From Branchipolynoe longqiensis (taxonomy: Eukaryota > Annelida > Polychaeta > Phyllodocida > Polynoidae): 64,000 nucleotides of DNA. The translations under genes and the position numbers were made by a program. How positions within the stretch are numbered: the first letter of the stretch is position 1; each line of letters starts with the position of its first letter. This document shows positions 1 through 10,629 of this stretch, piece after piece. The notes below the pieces were generated by a model, which was not told the origin of the DNA, made no database searches, and saw nothing but the letters and a program-made list of their open reading frames with translations. The stretch lies in contig CM059187.1 in assembly GCA_030323885.1 (NCBI GenBank), forward strand, positions 135,945,239 through 136,009,238, written 5' to 3'.

Positions 1-220
1 CGGGGGAGGGGACGGGTAGGGGAGGGGAGGTGAGAGGAGGGGAGGGGAGGGGAGGGGAGGGGAGGGGAGGGAGGGAGGGAGGGGAGGGAGAGGGGTGGAA
101 GGGAGGGGAGGGGAGGGGAGGAGATGGGAGGGAGGGGAAGGGAGGGAGGGGAGGGGAGGTGATGGGGAGGGAAGGGAGGGGAGGGGGGGAGGGGGGAGGA
201 GGTTAGGGGAGGGGATGGGT
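1..220. repeat. G-rich low-complexity array (GGGA/GGGGA)
   Basis: Almost pure purine sequence made of irregular GGGA and GGGGA units. It begins before the window. Open frames through it are composition artefacts. It is G-quadruplex and triplex prone. Confidence 0.95.
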
Positions 221-558
221 AAGCATAATACAATGGCGTTGATTTGTGATACGGTAAGCCGAACGGGCATGACTAAGAATAAAGCATAAGCATATATATA
301 CATGCAGTGTTAGGTGCATAATACTTAGGGCCGCATCAGTAATGAATGAACAGACAATACGCAGCGCTGAGCTGAAATATGAGAAACCCGAGCAGAGATC
401 AGGACTGCGCGACATAATGTGCGCCATTATGGAGCCACACAGCGAAAAGACCTGGTGTTGACAAGTGGCGAGGGACCACAACCCTACAGTGCCCGCAAGT
501 GATACAGGCATGGAACGCTGGAGAGAAGAGAAGAGAAGGGGAGAAGGGGACCACAATT
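221..558. other. complex sequence, no gene seen
   Basis: Non-repetitive stretch between two G-rich arrays. No coding-like frame, RNA gene or known repeat was recognised. Confidence 0.5.
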
Positions 559-885
559 GTGTGAATGAGGAAGGGAGGGGGGGGAGGGAAGGGAGGGAAG
601 GAGGAGGGAGGAGGGAGGGAGGGGGGAGGGGGGAGGGAAGGAATGAAGGGAGGGTGATCTGTTGGGTTGGGTTATTTATGGTTGGTTGTTGGAGTTTTAG
701 GTCCTGGCAACATCTAAGGTGATATCTTAAGTGTGTGAATGAGGAAGGGAGGGAGGGAGGGAAGGAGGGAGGGAAGGTGGGAGGGAGGAAGGGAGGGAGC
801 AGATGATTTGGTGGGTTGGATTATTTATGGTTTGTTGATTGGTTGTTGGAGTTTTACGTCCTGGCAAAATCTAAGGTCATATCAG
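559..885. repeat. tandem duplication of G-rich tract plus SINE-A tail
   Basis: Two adjacent copies (559-730 and 731-885) both begin GTGTGAATGAGGAAGG, run through GGGA repeats, then GGTTATTTATGG-like sequence, and end in the 3' tail of a minus-strand SINE-A. The first copy holds only a tail fragment (about 681-726). The second leads into the long SINE. Confidence 0.75.
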
Positions 886-1160
886 GACGGGTACCAACTT
901 GTGACAGTGCTCACTCATGGTGACTTTATAGTGCTGCCCCACTGGGAGACCAAGTTGCCAGCACCATGACCTGATATTCCAATCAGTCAGTCCCATTATC
1001 CTGACACTAATCCAGCCCACCTCCCACCCACTAACCCCACCATACAAATACTCAACGCCAGGTGAGGTAGCGTTAAATTGTTACTCAGCCGGGGTTCGAA
1101 CCCGCGACGAACCACCCGGAGCACGGGAGGCGGACTGTGCACCAGCTAGTCCACCCTAGT
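841..1160 (-). mobile_element. SINE-A copy, near full length
   Basis: Read on the minus strand, a tRNA-like head with a clear B box (GGTTCGAACCC at 1093-1103) is followed by the SINE-A body. That body includes the block complementary to GGTCATGGTGC and the tail complementary to GACGTAAAAC. The head differs from the Ser/Leu-like head seen at 54371, so it may be an alternative head on the same body. Confidence 0.85.
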
Positions 1161-1393
1161 CAGTGCGTGTGGGTGTGTGATATGAGGATAATGAGTAGAG
1201 CGGGTGATGAGGGGACAAGGCTCGGAGGTGTCGGCGGCTGAGGGGGAGGGGGGGGGGGGCGACGGACCATGACCATTGAAATAAGCACGCGTGCTTAGCC
1301 GTGATACAGAGGGTTTCAGACTAGGCGTGACCAGTGATATTGAATAGGATAAGACCTGCGGGCCATGGCATCATAATTTAGGTCCAGCCACTG
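1161..1393. other. complex sequence with a poly-G run
   Basis: No gene or known repeat seen. A G-run lies near 1240-1260. Confidence 0.4.
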
Positions 1394-1880
1394 GTGATGG
1401 TGGTAGTGGTGGTGGGGGGGGGTAGTGGTGGTGGAAGTGGTGGTGGTGGTGGTGATGGTGGTGTGATGGTGGTGTGGTGGTGTGATGTGGTGGTGGTAGT
1501 GATGGTGGTGGTGGTAGTGGTGGTGGTGGTGTGGTGGTAGTAGTAGTGGTGGTAGTAGTAGTGGTGGTGGTAGTGATGGTGGTGGATGGTAGTGTGGTGG
1601 TAGTAGTGTGGTGGTGGATGGTGGTGATGGTAGTGGTGATGGTAGTGGTGATGGTGGTGTGGTGGTGGTGGTAGTGGTGGTGGTGTGGGGGGGGTGGTAG
1701 TGGGGATGGTGGTGGTGGTAGTGGTGATGGTGGTAGTGGTGGTGGTGGTGGGAGGGTGGTGTTGGTGGTGGTGGTAGTAGTGGTGGTGGTGGTAGGGTGT
1801 GGTGGTGGGCGGGTTAGTGGTAGTGGTGGTAGTGGTGGTCGTGGTGGTAGTGGGGTGGTAGGTGGTGGTAGTGGTAGTGG
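1394..1880. repeat. GGT/GTG trinucleotide-like array
   Basis: Imperfect GGT repeats interspersed with GTA and GAT. G/T-only sequence on the plus strand. It grades into the 20-bp minisatellite that follows. Confidence 0.9.
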
Positions 1881-3322
1881 TTGGCGGATTAATGTAGTGG
1901 TGGGCAGGTTAGTGTGGTGGTGAGCGGTTAATGTGGTATGGGTGGGTCAGTGTGGTGGTGGGCGGTAGTGTGGTGGGGAGCGGGTCACTGTGGTAGTGGG
2001 CGGCAGTGTGGTTGAGCGTTAATGTGGTAGTGGGTGGGTCACTGTGGTAGTGGGCGGGTTAGTGTGGTAGTGGGTGGGTCAATGTGGTGGTGAGTGGGTT
2101 AGTGTGGTAGTGGGTGGGTTAGTGTAGTGGTGGGCGGATTAATGTGGTAGTGGGTGGGTCAGTGTGTTGGTGAGTGGATTAATGTGGTAGTGGGCGGGTC
2201 AGTGTGGTGGTGGGCGGGTTAGTGTGGTAGTGGGTGGGTCAATGTGGTGGTGGGCGGGTTAGTGTGGTAGTGGGTGGGTTGTGTAGTGGTGGGCGGATTA
2301 ATGTAGTGGTGGGGGGTTAGTGTGGTGGTGAGCGGTTAATGTGGTAGTGGGGGTCAGTGTGGTGGTGGGCGGGTAAATGTGGTAGTGGGTGGGTCATGTG
2401 GTAGTGGGCGGGTTAGTGTGGTAGTGGGTGGGTCAATGTGGTGGTGAGTGGGTTAGTGTGGTAGTGGGTGGGTTAGTGTAGTGGTGGGCGGATTAATGTG
2501 GTAGTGGGCGGGTCAGTGTGGTGGTGAGTGGATTAATGTGGTAGTGGGCAGGTCAGTGTGGTGGTGGGCGGGTTAGTGTGGTAGTGGGTGGGTCAATGTG
2601 GTGGTGGGCGGGTTAGTGTGGTACTGGTAGTGGGTGGGTTAGTGTAGTGGTGGGCGGATTAATGTAGTGGTGGGCGGGTTAGTGTGGTGGTGAGCGGGTT
2701 AATGTGGTAGTGGGTGGGTCAGTGTGGTGGTGGGCGGGTTAGTGTGGTGGGGAGCGGGTCACTGTGGTAGTGGGCGGGTCAGTGTGGTGGTGAGCGGGTT
2801 AATGTGGTAGTGGGTGGGTCACTGTGGTAGTGGGCGGGTTAGTGTGGTAGTGGGTGGGTCAATGTGGTGGTGGGCGGGTTAGTGTGGTAGTGGGTGGGTC
2901 AATGTGGTGGTGAGTGGGTTAGTGTGGTAGTGGGTGGGTTAGTGTAGTGGTGGGCGGATTAATGTGGTAGTGGGCGGGTCAGTGTGGTGGTGAGTGGATT
3001 AATGCGGTAGTGGGCGGGTCAGTGTGGTGGTGGGCGGGTTAGTGTGGTAGTGGGTGGGTCAATGTGGTGGTGGGCGGGTTAGTGTGGTACTGGTAGTGGG
3101 TGGGTTAGTGAAGTGGTGGGGAGGATTAATGTAGTGGTGGGCGGGTTAGTGTGGTGGTGAGCGGGTTAATGTGGTAGTGGGTGGGTCAGTGTAGTGGTGG
3201 GCGGGTTAGTGTGGTGGGGAGCGGGTCACTGTGGTAGTGGGCGGGTCAGTGTGGTGGTGAGCAGGTTAGTGTGGTAGTGGGTGGGTCACTGTGGTAGTGG
3301 GCGGGTTAGTGTGATGGTGGGC
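1881..3322. repeat. 20-bp minisatellite, about 70 copies
   Basis: The unit resembles TTAGTGTGGTAGTGGGTGGG. Variants alternate at fixed places (TTAG/TCAG/TTAATG starts; GGGCGGG, GAGTGGG or GAGCGGG ends). Blocks of several units recur in the same order, for example near 2080-2300, 2430-2640 and 2880-3090. This points to amplification of multi-unit blocks. Confidence 0.9.
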
Positions 3323-3330
3323 CCGTTTAT

Positions 3331-3464
3331 GCATCATTGCCTATTGGACGTCAAATATACGGTCATTCTGACATATTTCTTTGGGAGGAAACCCACTGTC
3401 GCCACAGAGGGCTACTCTTTCCGATAAGCAGCAAGGGGTCTTTTATATGGACTTTACCACAGGA
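3331..3464 (-). mobile_element. SINE-B fragment
   Basis: Resembles the middle of the longer SINE-B at 13551-13876: shared CTATTGGACGTCAAA-like, GATAAGCAGCAAGGGGTC and TTTTATATG blocks. Head and tail are missing. Confidence 0.7.
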
Positions 3465-3577
3465 TATATAATTAGATATATATATAGCAAGAGCGAAATG
3501 CACAGACATACTATTAATTAGATGCTTAGATGTAATTAGATACGGATATATAATATATATAATATATATAATATATA

Positions 3578-3755
3578 CAGTAAGACCTCTCTAAATCGAC
3601 CGACCATGGGACCGACTTTAAGTGGTCCATTTAGGGAGGTGGTCGGTTTAGAGAGTTAGAATATCCTTAGAATGGTATTGTTGGCACCCAAATAAAGAGA
3701 TCCATATAGGGGAGTGGTCGATCTATGGAGGGGTCGGTATAGAGAGGTTTTACTG
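3578..3755. mobile_element. pogo/Tigger-like MITE, 178 bp
   Basis: Terminal inverted repeats begin CAGTAAGACCTCTCTA on the left and, reverse complemented, CAGTAAAACCTCTCTA on the right. The element is flanked by TA on both sides (3576-3577 and 3756-3757). TIR and TA target fit Tc1/mariner-pogo non-autonomous elements. There is no transposase. Confidence 0.8.
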
Positions 3756-3865
3756 TATATATATTACACATACATTTAATTCACCTGAGAGAGGGCATAA
3801 GAGTGTGAGAGGTGAAATGCTCATATTTACGACACCTTTAGATATATAGGGACGTATATGATGTA

Positions 3866-3966
3866 TATAACGTATTATGCGAGTATAAATGTACGGAACG
3901 TTATTTGACATCATCTAGATACCTTTTTATACTAAACTGTACGGGTGGCGCCACCATCCGCCCACC
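3866..3966. repeat. fragment of dispersed GGTGGCGCC repeat
   Basis: Contains ATTATGCGAGTATAAATG, then TATACTAAACTGTACGG and GGTGGCGCCACC. The same blocks recur near 21998-22150, 29810-29960, 36105-36410, 44290-44480, 48000-48230, 57240-57400 and 61195-61280. Element type not recognised. Confidence 0.5.
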
Positions 3967-4143
3967 TTTGCGCCCACTGTGTCTTATTGTTTAGCGAGAG
4001 GAGTGGGCAAGTAAAATGAGAGAGGAAATGAGAGAGTCGGTGGAAACACGAGTGGACAATTCAACTGATCCACCCTGAAATACAAAATGGCTAGGCAAAC
4101 AACACAGCCATCCCACCTGGCCGCAGTCCTAACGGGTCCAATA

Positions 4144-4339
4144 TAGAGCAAACCCTCTCTAAATCGACCAACCATGGGACCGACTTTGAATGGTCCATTT
4201 AGGAAGGTGGTCAGTTTAGGGAGTCTTTTTTTTTTATCATTACAATGGTATTGTATGGGCGATTGTTTGTGACCCAAATAAAGCGATCAATACAGGGGAG
4301 TGGTCGATCTATAGAGGTGGTCGGTTAGGGAGGTTTTAC

Positions 4340-4343
<4 letters not shown>
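4144..4343. mobile_element. pogo/Tigger-like MITE, second copy
   Basis: Same family as 3578-3755: internal CTAAATCGACC and GGGAGTGGTCGATCTAT blocks shared. Ends are TAGAGCAAACC and (right, reverse complemented) CAGAGTAAAACC, flanked by TA. It is fused to a TA microsatellite on the right. Confidence 0.75.
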
Positions 4344-4378
<35 letters not shown>

Positions 4379-4421
4379 AATATATATATAAATCAATATT
4401 ACAACTACAGCTATATAATAT

Positions 4422-4460
<39 letters not shown>
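4344..4460. repeat. TA microsatellite tracts
   Basis: TA runs at about 4345-4375 and 4425-4460 flank a short AT-rich spacer. Confidence 0.95.
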
Positions 4461-4464
<4 letters not shown>

Positions 4465-4719
4465 CCTGTCTCAAAAGGTGCTAACTCTTCGGTTTTTTTT
4501 GTCCATAGTAACGATTGACACAAAAAAGCACAGAAACAGTTACACTGAAAACACAAGGACATTTGCTTCAAATCAATATGTATTCTATTGGGATTATGAA
4601 CCACCATGTAAAAAACAAATCAGTTTATCCTGAGCAAATGCATAAGTAGATAGTGTGTTGATCGTTACTATGGACACAGTTTTGTCCCATATAGCTTAGC
4701 ACCTTTTGAGACAGTCTCA
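4461..4719. mobile_element. MITE with long TIRs, 259 bp, TA target
   Basis: The left end TGAGCCTGTCTCAAAAGG matches the reverse complement of the right end (TGAGACTGTCTCAAAAGG). Inverted similarity extends inward (GTCCATAGTAACGAT against ATCGTTACTATGGAC). TA flanks both ends (4459-4460, 4720-4721), suggesting a Tc1/mariner-class non-autonomous element. Only one copy was seen here. Confidence 0.8.
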
Positions 4720-4784
4720 TAATTATATATATATATGGTACTATATATACTATATGTAATATATACAGTAAACCTACAGTAAAA

Positions 4785-4831
<47 letters not shown>

Positions 4832-4860
4832 ATATATATATAGGGTAGTTGTTATATAGA
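4720..4860. repeat. TA-rich hairpin
   Basis: ACTACCCTATATA on the left pairs with TATATAGGGTAGT on the right across a TA-repeat loop. It may be a tiny foldback element or a TA-expanded palindrome. Confidence 0.55.
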
Positions 4861-4980
4861 TGATAACGAATCGCTTAAACACCCGACAATAATAGCAATT
4901 GTGCCCTGCCACAATCGATTAGCCGACTACAAACAAGGCGTATTATTTCCTTGTTGGGCTGAAGAGGAGGCCTGCTAGGC

Positions 4981-5155
4981 GGGGGGGGGGGGGGGGGGGG
5001 GGGGGTACGTGTGTGGGGTGAAAGTGTGGGTGGGTGGGAGCGGAGCCGAGGTGGGTGGGTGGGGGGTCCGGGAGTATGTGTATGTGTGTGGGGAAAGTAG
5101 GGGTTGGCGAGAGCGGAGTGTATGTGTGTGTGTGTGGGGGGGGGGGGGGGGGGGG
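4981..5155. repeat. two poly-G runs with G/T-rich spacer
   Basis: Uninterrupted G runs at about 4981-5005 (25 nt) and 5136-5155 (20 nt), each next to GTGTG-rich sequence. Run lengths in such sequence are error-prone in assemblies. Confidence 0.9.
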
Positions 5156-5406
5156 TACTGGTTCTATATTACTTATGGATGATATCGGAATTGCGGAGTT
5201 CTGAGGGTGTAAAAGTCCGACGCGCGGAGTAGACGCCTACCTCTCCGTACACGGACGCCTGCCTCTCCGTACACGGACTCCAGCCTGCAAGTTGCAGCGC
5301 AGTGCCAAGCGGATATGAGAAATGTTCCATGTGGCCAGCGTCCAACACGGCTCGGCTGCGTTCAGGGACAGGCGGGGCGATAACATCCACTGTCAGGGCC
5401 TTATTT

Positions 5407-6170
5407 ATTCCGCGTCTACGCATGCGCGATTTATGTGTACAACATACAGTATGTGTGACGTTGCAAGTTGTGGCAGTCGCGCAGACCGGATGGGCTACTG
5501 ACGCCCGAATTGGTTAAGGATAAGAGCGGTGGCTGGCTTCCCACGGGGAAGAAGGTTGGTTAGAAAACCCGAGCAGGTCAAAGTAACGACTTACTAAATT
5601 TATACTTGCCACTACCTAGCTTGGCGACTGGATGTAATTGCCAAATGAGTTGAGTGTCAGTCTCCCATATTGGTAGATCGTGGGATTCAAACCCCTGGGT
5701 TCTATCCCTGATCGAATCAAACCAATGACCTAAAAACTGATAATTGTCACGTCCTAGCCAGGCATTATTAGAATAGGACAAGGACTGGTTGGCTCAGTGT
5801 CAGGGTAATGTATCTGAGTGGGATATCAGGTCATGGTGCTGATGGCCTGATCTCCCAGTGGGGCAGCACTATAGTCACCATGAGTGCACCCTGTCACAAG
5901 TCGGTACCTTAGATGTCACCAGAACATAAAACCCCAACAACTAACCAAGTCCACTCCGCATCTGCGTATGAGCGATTTATGTGTACAACATACATGTGTG
6001 ATGTTGCAAGTTGTGACAGTTGCGGAGACCGGATTGGCTACTGACATGCGAATCGGTTCAGAGCAGTGGCTGGCGTCCCGCACGGGAGATGGTTGGTTAG
6101 AAAACCCAAGCAAGTCAAGGTAACGACTTATTAAATTTATACTTGTCACTACCTAGCTTGACACTCAGCA
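5407..6170 (+). repeat. direct repeat pair with SINE-like sequence
   Basis: About 5407-5627 recurs at about 5955-6170. Shared blocks are GCGATTTATGTGTACAACAT, GTTGCAAGTTGTG, GGTTGGTTAGAAAACCC and CACTACCTAGCTTG. The first copy is interrupted by a complete SINE-A at 5628. The second runs into a SINE-A 3' body (6171-6325), so this looks like an alternative 5' part joined to the same tail. Confidence 0.65.
5628..5945 (+). mobile_element. SINE-A copy
   Basis: tRNA-like head (ATTGCCAAATGAGTTGAG, then a degenerate B box near 5690), then the body (GGTTGGCTCAGTGTCAGG, GGATATCAGGTCATGGTGC, GGGGCAGCACTATA) and a diverged tail ending ACATAAAACCCCAACAA. It is inserted within the sequence duplicated at 5955. 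Confidence 0.8.
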
Positions 6171-6325
6171 TTAATAGCATCGGACAAGGACTGGTTTGCT
6201 CTGTTTTACAATAATGTGATTGAAGAGGAAACCGGGCCTGTGGGACAGCACCGTGAGTCGCTGTCACAAGTCGGAAGCTGTCCTGATATGGCCATTAAAG
6301 TTGCTAGAATGTAAAACCCAACACA
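6171..6325 (+). mobile_element. SINE-A 3' body, diverged
   Basis: CATCGGACAAGGACTGG, CTGTCACAAGTCGGA and GTCCTGATATGGCC match the SINE-A body. It ends in GTAAAACCCAACACAC and leads directly into a tandem array of tails. Confidence 0.65.
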
Positions 6326-6660
6326 CAAACAGCACACTGCTGCAAGCCGGTAGCCGTCCACGTGACCTTAGATGTTGGTAGGACGTAAAACACCATCAAA
6401 CAGTGCACTGATGCAAGTCGACAGCATTCCTGGCATGACCTTAGATGTTGCTAGGACGTAAAACACCAACAAACCAACAAAAAAACAGCGCACTGTTGCA
6501 AGTCACTAAACCTTCGTGACATGACATTAAATGTTGCTAGGATGTAAAACAACAACAAACAAACAACACACTGTTGCAAGTCGCTAAATCTTCCTGATAT
6601 GACATTACATGTTGCTAGGACGTAAAACACCAACAAACAAACAATGCACTGTTGTAAGTC
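6326..6660 (+). repeat. tandem array of SINE-A tails
   Basis: Four to five units of about 80 bp. Each contains CACTGTTGCAAGTCG, a TGACCTTAGATGTTG-like block and GGACGTAAAACACCAACAAA. This is the last ~80 bp of SINE-A repeated head to tail. Confidence 0.8.
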
Positions 6661-6683
6661 GCTGAGAGGGCTGGGGGAGGCTG

Positions 6684-6985
6684 GGTGGTTGGTGTAGTTT
6701 TACGCCCCAGTAAGACCCTAGGCCACACCAGGACATGCACCAACTTGTGAAGCGCGCACTCATGGCGACTTTATAGTGCTTCCCCACTGGGAAATCAGGC
6801 CGCCGGCACCATGACCTGATGTCCCACACAGTCACATTATCCTGACACTGTGTGCCCAGTCCCTGACCTGACCTCATAACGCCAAGGGCCGAGCAGCAAC
6901 AGGTACCTATTTTTTAAGTCATCGGTTTGACTCGACCAGGATCCAAACTTCAGTCCCTCCAGATTCACCGGTATGAGGATGAAGT
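6684..6985 (-). mobile_element. SINE-A copy
   Basis: Minus-strand copy. The tail complement is GTTTTACGCCCCAG, followed by ACTTTATAGTGCTTCCCC and ATGACCTGATGTCCCAC, with a degenerate head region (TCGACCAGGATCCAAA). It lies head-out, facing away from the tail array. Confidence 0.75.
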
Positions 6986-7299
6986 GAAGTGAGGATGGGA
7001 TTAGTTAGGCAGTGGGTGGGGTTAGCTGTTAGTTGTTAGTGATAATTAGTGGTTAGTTGGTAGTGGTGTCCCGTCCTGACATGTTGCTAGGACGCAACCC
7101 CCGCCAAAAAAAAAAACACAAAAAAACAAGACAGTCGCGCATTCGCGTCACGGTAAGTAGAACCATCGCGCTAACGTCGTGTACGATCGACGGGGGCGAG
7201 GGGGGAGAGGGGGGCGTTAATTAACAACACGACAAATTACCGGCGGGAGTCGGTAGGGGATGGTGGTAGAGGCTGTATGTGTGTGTGTGTGTGGCGAGG
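6986..7299. other. low-information spacer
   Basis: Contains GTTAGTTGTTAGT-like repeats, a short SINE-A tail scrap near 7075-7105, an A-run and a GT run near 7277-7293. No gene seen. Confidence 0.4.
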
Positions 7300-7590
7300 G
7301 GAGGGAGTGAAATTAACGGCAGCGCAGTGTCGTATCTAATTTGAGACGTGATAGATTCCGATATTGAATCTTCGCGCGGTGTGACCTATTATAAGGAAGG
7401 GGGGCTATTCTAATTTCACCATCAATCAAGAAGGAGCCTGCTTCAAAATTAAATTCCCGCGTCAAAAACGATTTATGGGGTTTAATTAGATGGTGCGCAC
7501 GCGTCGTCGATATGACATAACGCGCCCTTTTAAGTGGGTGATTTAAATTCACGACAAGAAGCGACGGTTGATCATCTCGGAACTCGTAGC
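7300..7590. promoter_or_regulatory. enhancer-like island
   Basis: Complex sequence with a PBX/HOX-like site ATCAATCA (7421), a posterior-HOX/PBX-like site GATTTATGG (7470), a homeodomain site TTTAATTAG (7481) and AT-rich cores around CpG-rich patches. No coding signal was found. The assignment rests on motif density only and could be chance. Confidence 0.25.
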
Positions 7591-8170
7591 TTATGTCTCA
7601 CCCACCCACCCACCCACCCACCCACATACTCACGCTCCCAACATCCACATCCATTTCCATTCGCACCTCCAGTATCATTCCTACTACAATTTACAAACTC
7701 CGACTTCTACTTCCAACTACACTCACAACTTGACCTCCACTTCCACTCCCATCCCCAACATCACCTCCATCAGCACATCCATTCTAACCTCCACTCTCAC
7801 GTCCACTTCCACTCCCATCCCCAACCCCACCTCCACTCTCACATCCACTCTCACATCCACTTCCTCTCCCATCCCCAACCCCACCTCCACCTCCACTCTC
7901 ACATCCACTCTCACATCCACTCTCACATCCACCACCACCTCCACTCTCACATCCACTCTCACATCCACTTCCTCTCCCATCCCCAACCCCACCTCCACCA
8001 CCACCTCCTCTCTCACATCCACTCTCACATCCACCACCACCTCCACTCTCACATCTCACATCCACTCTCACATCCACTTCCTCTCCCATCCCCAACCCCA
8101 CCACCACCTCCACTCTTAACATCCACTCTCACATCCACTCCCATCCCCATCCCCCCCCACTTCCCCACCC
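7591..8170. repeat. 12-bp minisatellite, C-rich
   Basis: CACC repeats, then units like ACATCCACTCTC and TTCCTCTCCCATCCCCAACC. The 12-bp period keeps several frames open on both strands, giving His/Ser/Thr-rich artefact ORFs. Confidence 0.92.
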
Positions 8171-8840
8171 CACCCCCCCCACTGCCACTTCCCACAGAAA
8201 GGGGGGGAAATGAAGGAAGGAAGTAAGGAGGGAAGGAGGGAAGGTGAGGAAGGGGGAGAGAGGTAGGACGGCAAGAAGGGGGAGGTTGGGGAGGAGGTGG
8301 AGGTGGGAGAGTGGGGGGGGGGGGGGGCCAAGGAAGGACGGAACAGAGGAGGGAAGGCGGGAAGGGAGGGAGAGGACGGAGATGGACGAAGGATGGAGAT
8401 GGGAGGCGAGTGGAGGGAGTGGGAGGGAGTGGTGAAGCAAGGAGGGGGGAGGGCGGGAGAAGGAGAAGGGAGGAGGAGAGGGATAGGAGAGGGATAAAGA
8501 GGGGAGGTGAGGAAGGCGATGGGAGGAGAGGGAGGGGGAAACAGGGGAGATGGAGGGGAGGGGGGGGGAAGGGAGGGGAGGGGGAGGAGGGAGGGGGGAG
8601 GAGGGGAGGGGGGGGGGAGGGGGAGGAAGGAGAGAAGCCCGGGGAGGGGGGCTTGAAAGAAGGTCAGAGGGAAATACCAGGGGAAAGTCGGGAGGAAGAG
8701 GTGGGCGGAGGCGTGAGGGAGGGAGAGAGGGAGACGGGGGGAAGGAAGGACAAGAGAGAGGCTGTGGGATGAAGGGAGGAAAGGAGCAGGAAGGAGGGGG
8801 AGCAGTAGGAAAGGAGGGGGGGGGGAGAGCAAAGAGTATA
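8171..8840. repeat. polypurine G-rich array
   Basis: GGGGA, GGAGG and GAAGG units with few pyrimidines on the plus strand. The base bias switches from C-rich to G-rich at about 8195. Confidence 0.92.
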
Positions 8841-8929
8841 ACAGGATGAGGATGAGGAAAAGAGGTGTGTGGGGTGTTAGTGTGGTGCTTGTATGGAGCA
8901 AACTCATGCTCTTAAAGGTGCTTGGTGGA

Positions 8930-9180
8930 TTTGTATTTTTTTTTTTAACACATGAAAAGCCACCACCAGGCGGCAGGCCGAGCACATGTCTCCGTACGGC
9001 ACTTGCCGGCAGACAGCCCCGGCGTGGCGCGTCACGTGACTGCCGCCTGGTAAACGACGCGATTATACAGACTACCGCTCGGATTGATTTCAATTTCATT
9101 AGTGGTTTCAACTTCAATAACACCACCACCCGGCGCTCTACCCCTCACCCCCGGGAGCTCATTACTGAGCCTCGTTCTCA
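8930..9180. promoter_or_regulatory. complex island, possibly regulatory
   Basis: Contains a perfect palindromic E-box GTCACGTGAC (9031-9040), CpG-rich sequence around it, and an AT-rich block with GATTGATTTCAATTTCATTA (from about 9082). No ORF in it has protein-like composition. Confidence 0.2.
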
Positions 9181-9554
9181 GCGCGCCTCCCCCCCCCCCT
9201 TCCCCCACCCCTCTCCACTGCCCGCCTCCCTCCCTCCCTCGCCCCCCCCCCCCTCGCACGCAACTTACGACGCCCACATGACATGCTCAAATGAATTTTT
9301 TTTTTAACCCACCTTCCCCTTCCGCGACCAATTTGTCGCCGCTCGGGGGGAATCATGTGTGTGTATGTGTGTGTGTGGAGGGTGGGTTGGGGTGGGTGGG
9401 TGTGGGGTGGTTGTATGTGTGTGTGTGGGGGGGGGGGTTGTATATGTGTGTGAGAGAGCTGTGGGGGTGGGTTGGGGTGGAAGTGGGGGAGTGGGGTGGG
9501 GTTGTGTGTCAATGGGGGCTAGTTGTATGTGTGTGAAGGCGGCGAAAGGGTGGT
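9181..9554. repeat. C-runs followed by G/T-rich simple sequence
   Basis: C-rich runs to about 9255, then from about 9355 GTGTGT and GGGTGGGT tracts. Confidence 0.85.
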
Positions 9555-10552
9555 AAGTGGGGGGAGGGGTGGTGGTGGTTGTGGTGGTGGTAGTGGTAGT
9601 GGTAGTAGTGGTAGTGGTGGTGGTGGTGGTAGGGGTGATGGTGGTAGTGGTAGTGGTGGTGGTGGTTTTAGTGGTGGTAGTAGTGGTGGTAGTGGTGGTG
9701 GTAGTGGTAGTGGTGGTAGTGGTGGTGGTAGTGGTAGTGGTGGTGGTAGTGGTGGTAGTGGTGGTAGTGGTGGTAGTGGTGGTAGTGGTGGTAGTGGTGG
9801 TAGTGGTGGTAGTGGTGGTGGTGTTAGTGGTGGTAGTGGTAGTGGTGGTGGTAGTGGTGGTGGTTGGTGTAGTGTGTGGTAGGTGTAGTGTAGAGGTGGT
9901 AAGTGATGAGGTGGTAGTGGGGTAGTGGTGTAGGTGGTGGTGGTGGTGGTAGTGGTGGTCGTGGTGGTGATGGTGGTGGTAGTTGGTGTGTGGAAGTATG
10001 GTGGTGTGGTAGTTGGTATGGTAGTGGTGTGTAGTGGTGGTGGTGGTAGTGGTATTGGTAGTGGTGGTGGTAACGGTGGTAGTGGTGGTGTTCGTGGTGG
10101 TGGTAGTGGTATTGGTAGTGGTGGTGGTAATGGTGGTAGTGCTAGTGGTGGTGGTGGTAATGGTGGTGGTGGTGGTAGTGGTGGTGGTAGTGGTGCTAGT
10201 GGTGGTAGTGGTGGTAGTGGTATTGGTAGTGGTGGTAGTGGTGGTGGTAGTGGTATTGGTGGTAGTGGTAGTGGTGGTGGTAGTGGTATTGGTAGTGTTG
10301 GTGGTAGTGGTAGTGTTCATGGTGGTGGTGGTGGTAGTGGTATTGGTAGTGGTGGTGGTAGTGGTGGTAGTGCTAGTGGTGGTGGTGGTAGTGGTAGTGG
10401 TGGTGGTGGTAGTAGTGGTGGTGTTGGTGGTGGTAGTAGTGGTGGTGGTGGTAGTGGTATTGGTAGTGGTGGTGGTAGGGGTGGTGGTGGTAGTGGTATT
10501 GGTAGTGGTGGTGGTGGTGGTGGTATTGGTAGTGGTGGCGGTAGTGGTGGTA

Positions 10553-10591
<39 letters not shown>

Positions 10592-10610
10592 GTGGTGATC
10601 GTTGGTGCGT
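9555..10610. repeat. GGT trinucleotide array with (GGC)n end
   Basis: Over 1 kb of GGT with interspersed AGT. It ends in about ten perfect GGC units (about 10558-10588). Frames read as poly-Gly/Ser, poly-Val or (reverse) poly-Thr, hence long artefactual ORFs on both strands. Confidence 0.95.
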
Positions 10611-10629
10611 GTGTGTAGTGGGATGGCTT

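Noticed and set aside
5169..5517. Overlapping ORFs of 84 and 71 codons
   Set aside because: Antiparallel open frames in CpG-rich DNA with no family resemblance. Part of the block is duplicated at 5955 without frame conservation.
7534..9129. His/Ser/Pro-rich ORFs of up to 337 codons
   Set aside because: Products of a 12-bp C-rich minisatellite and a polypurine array. No domain or codon structure.
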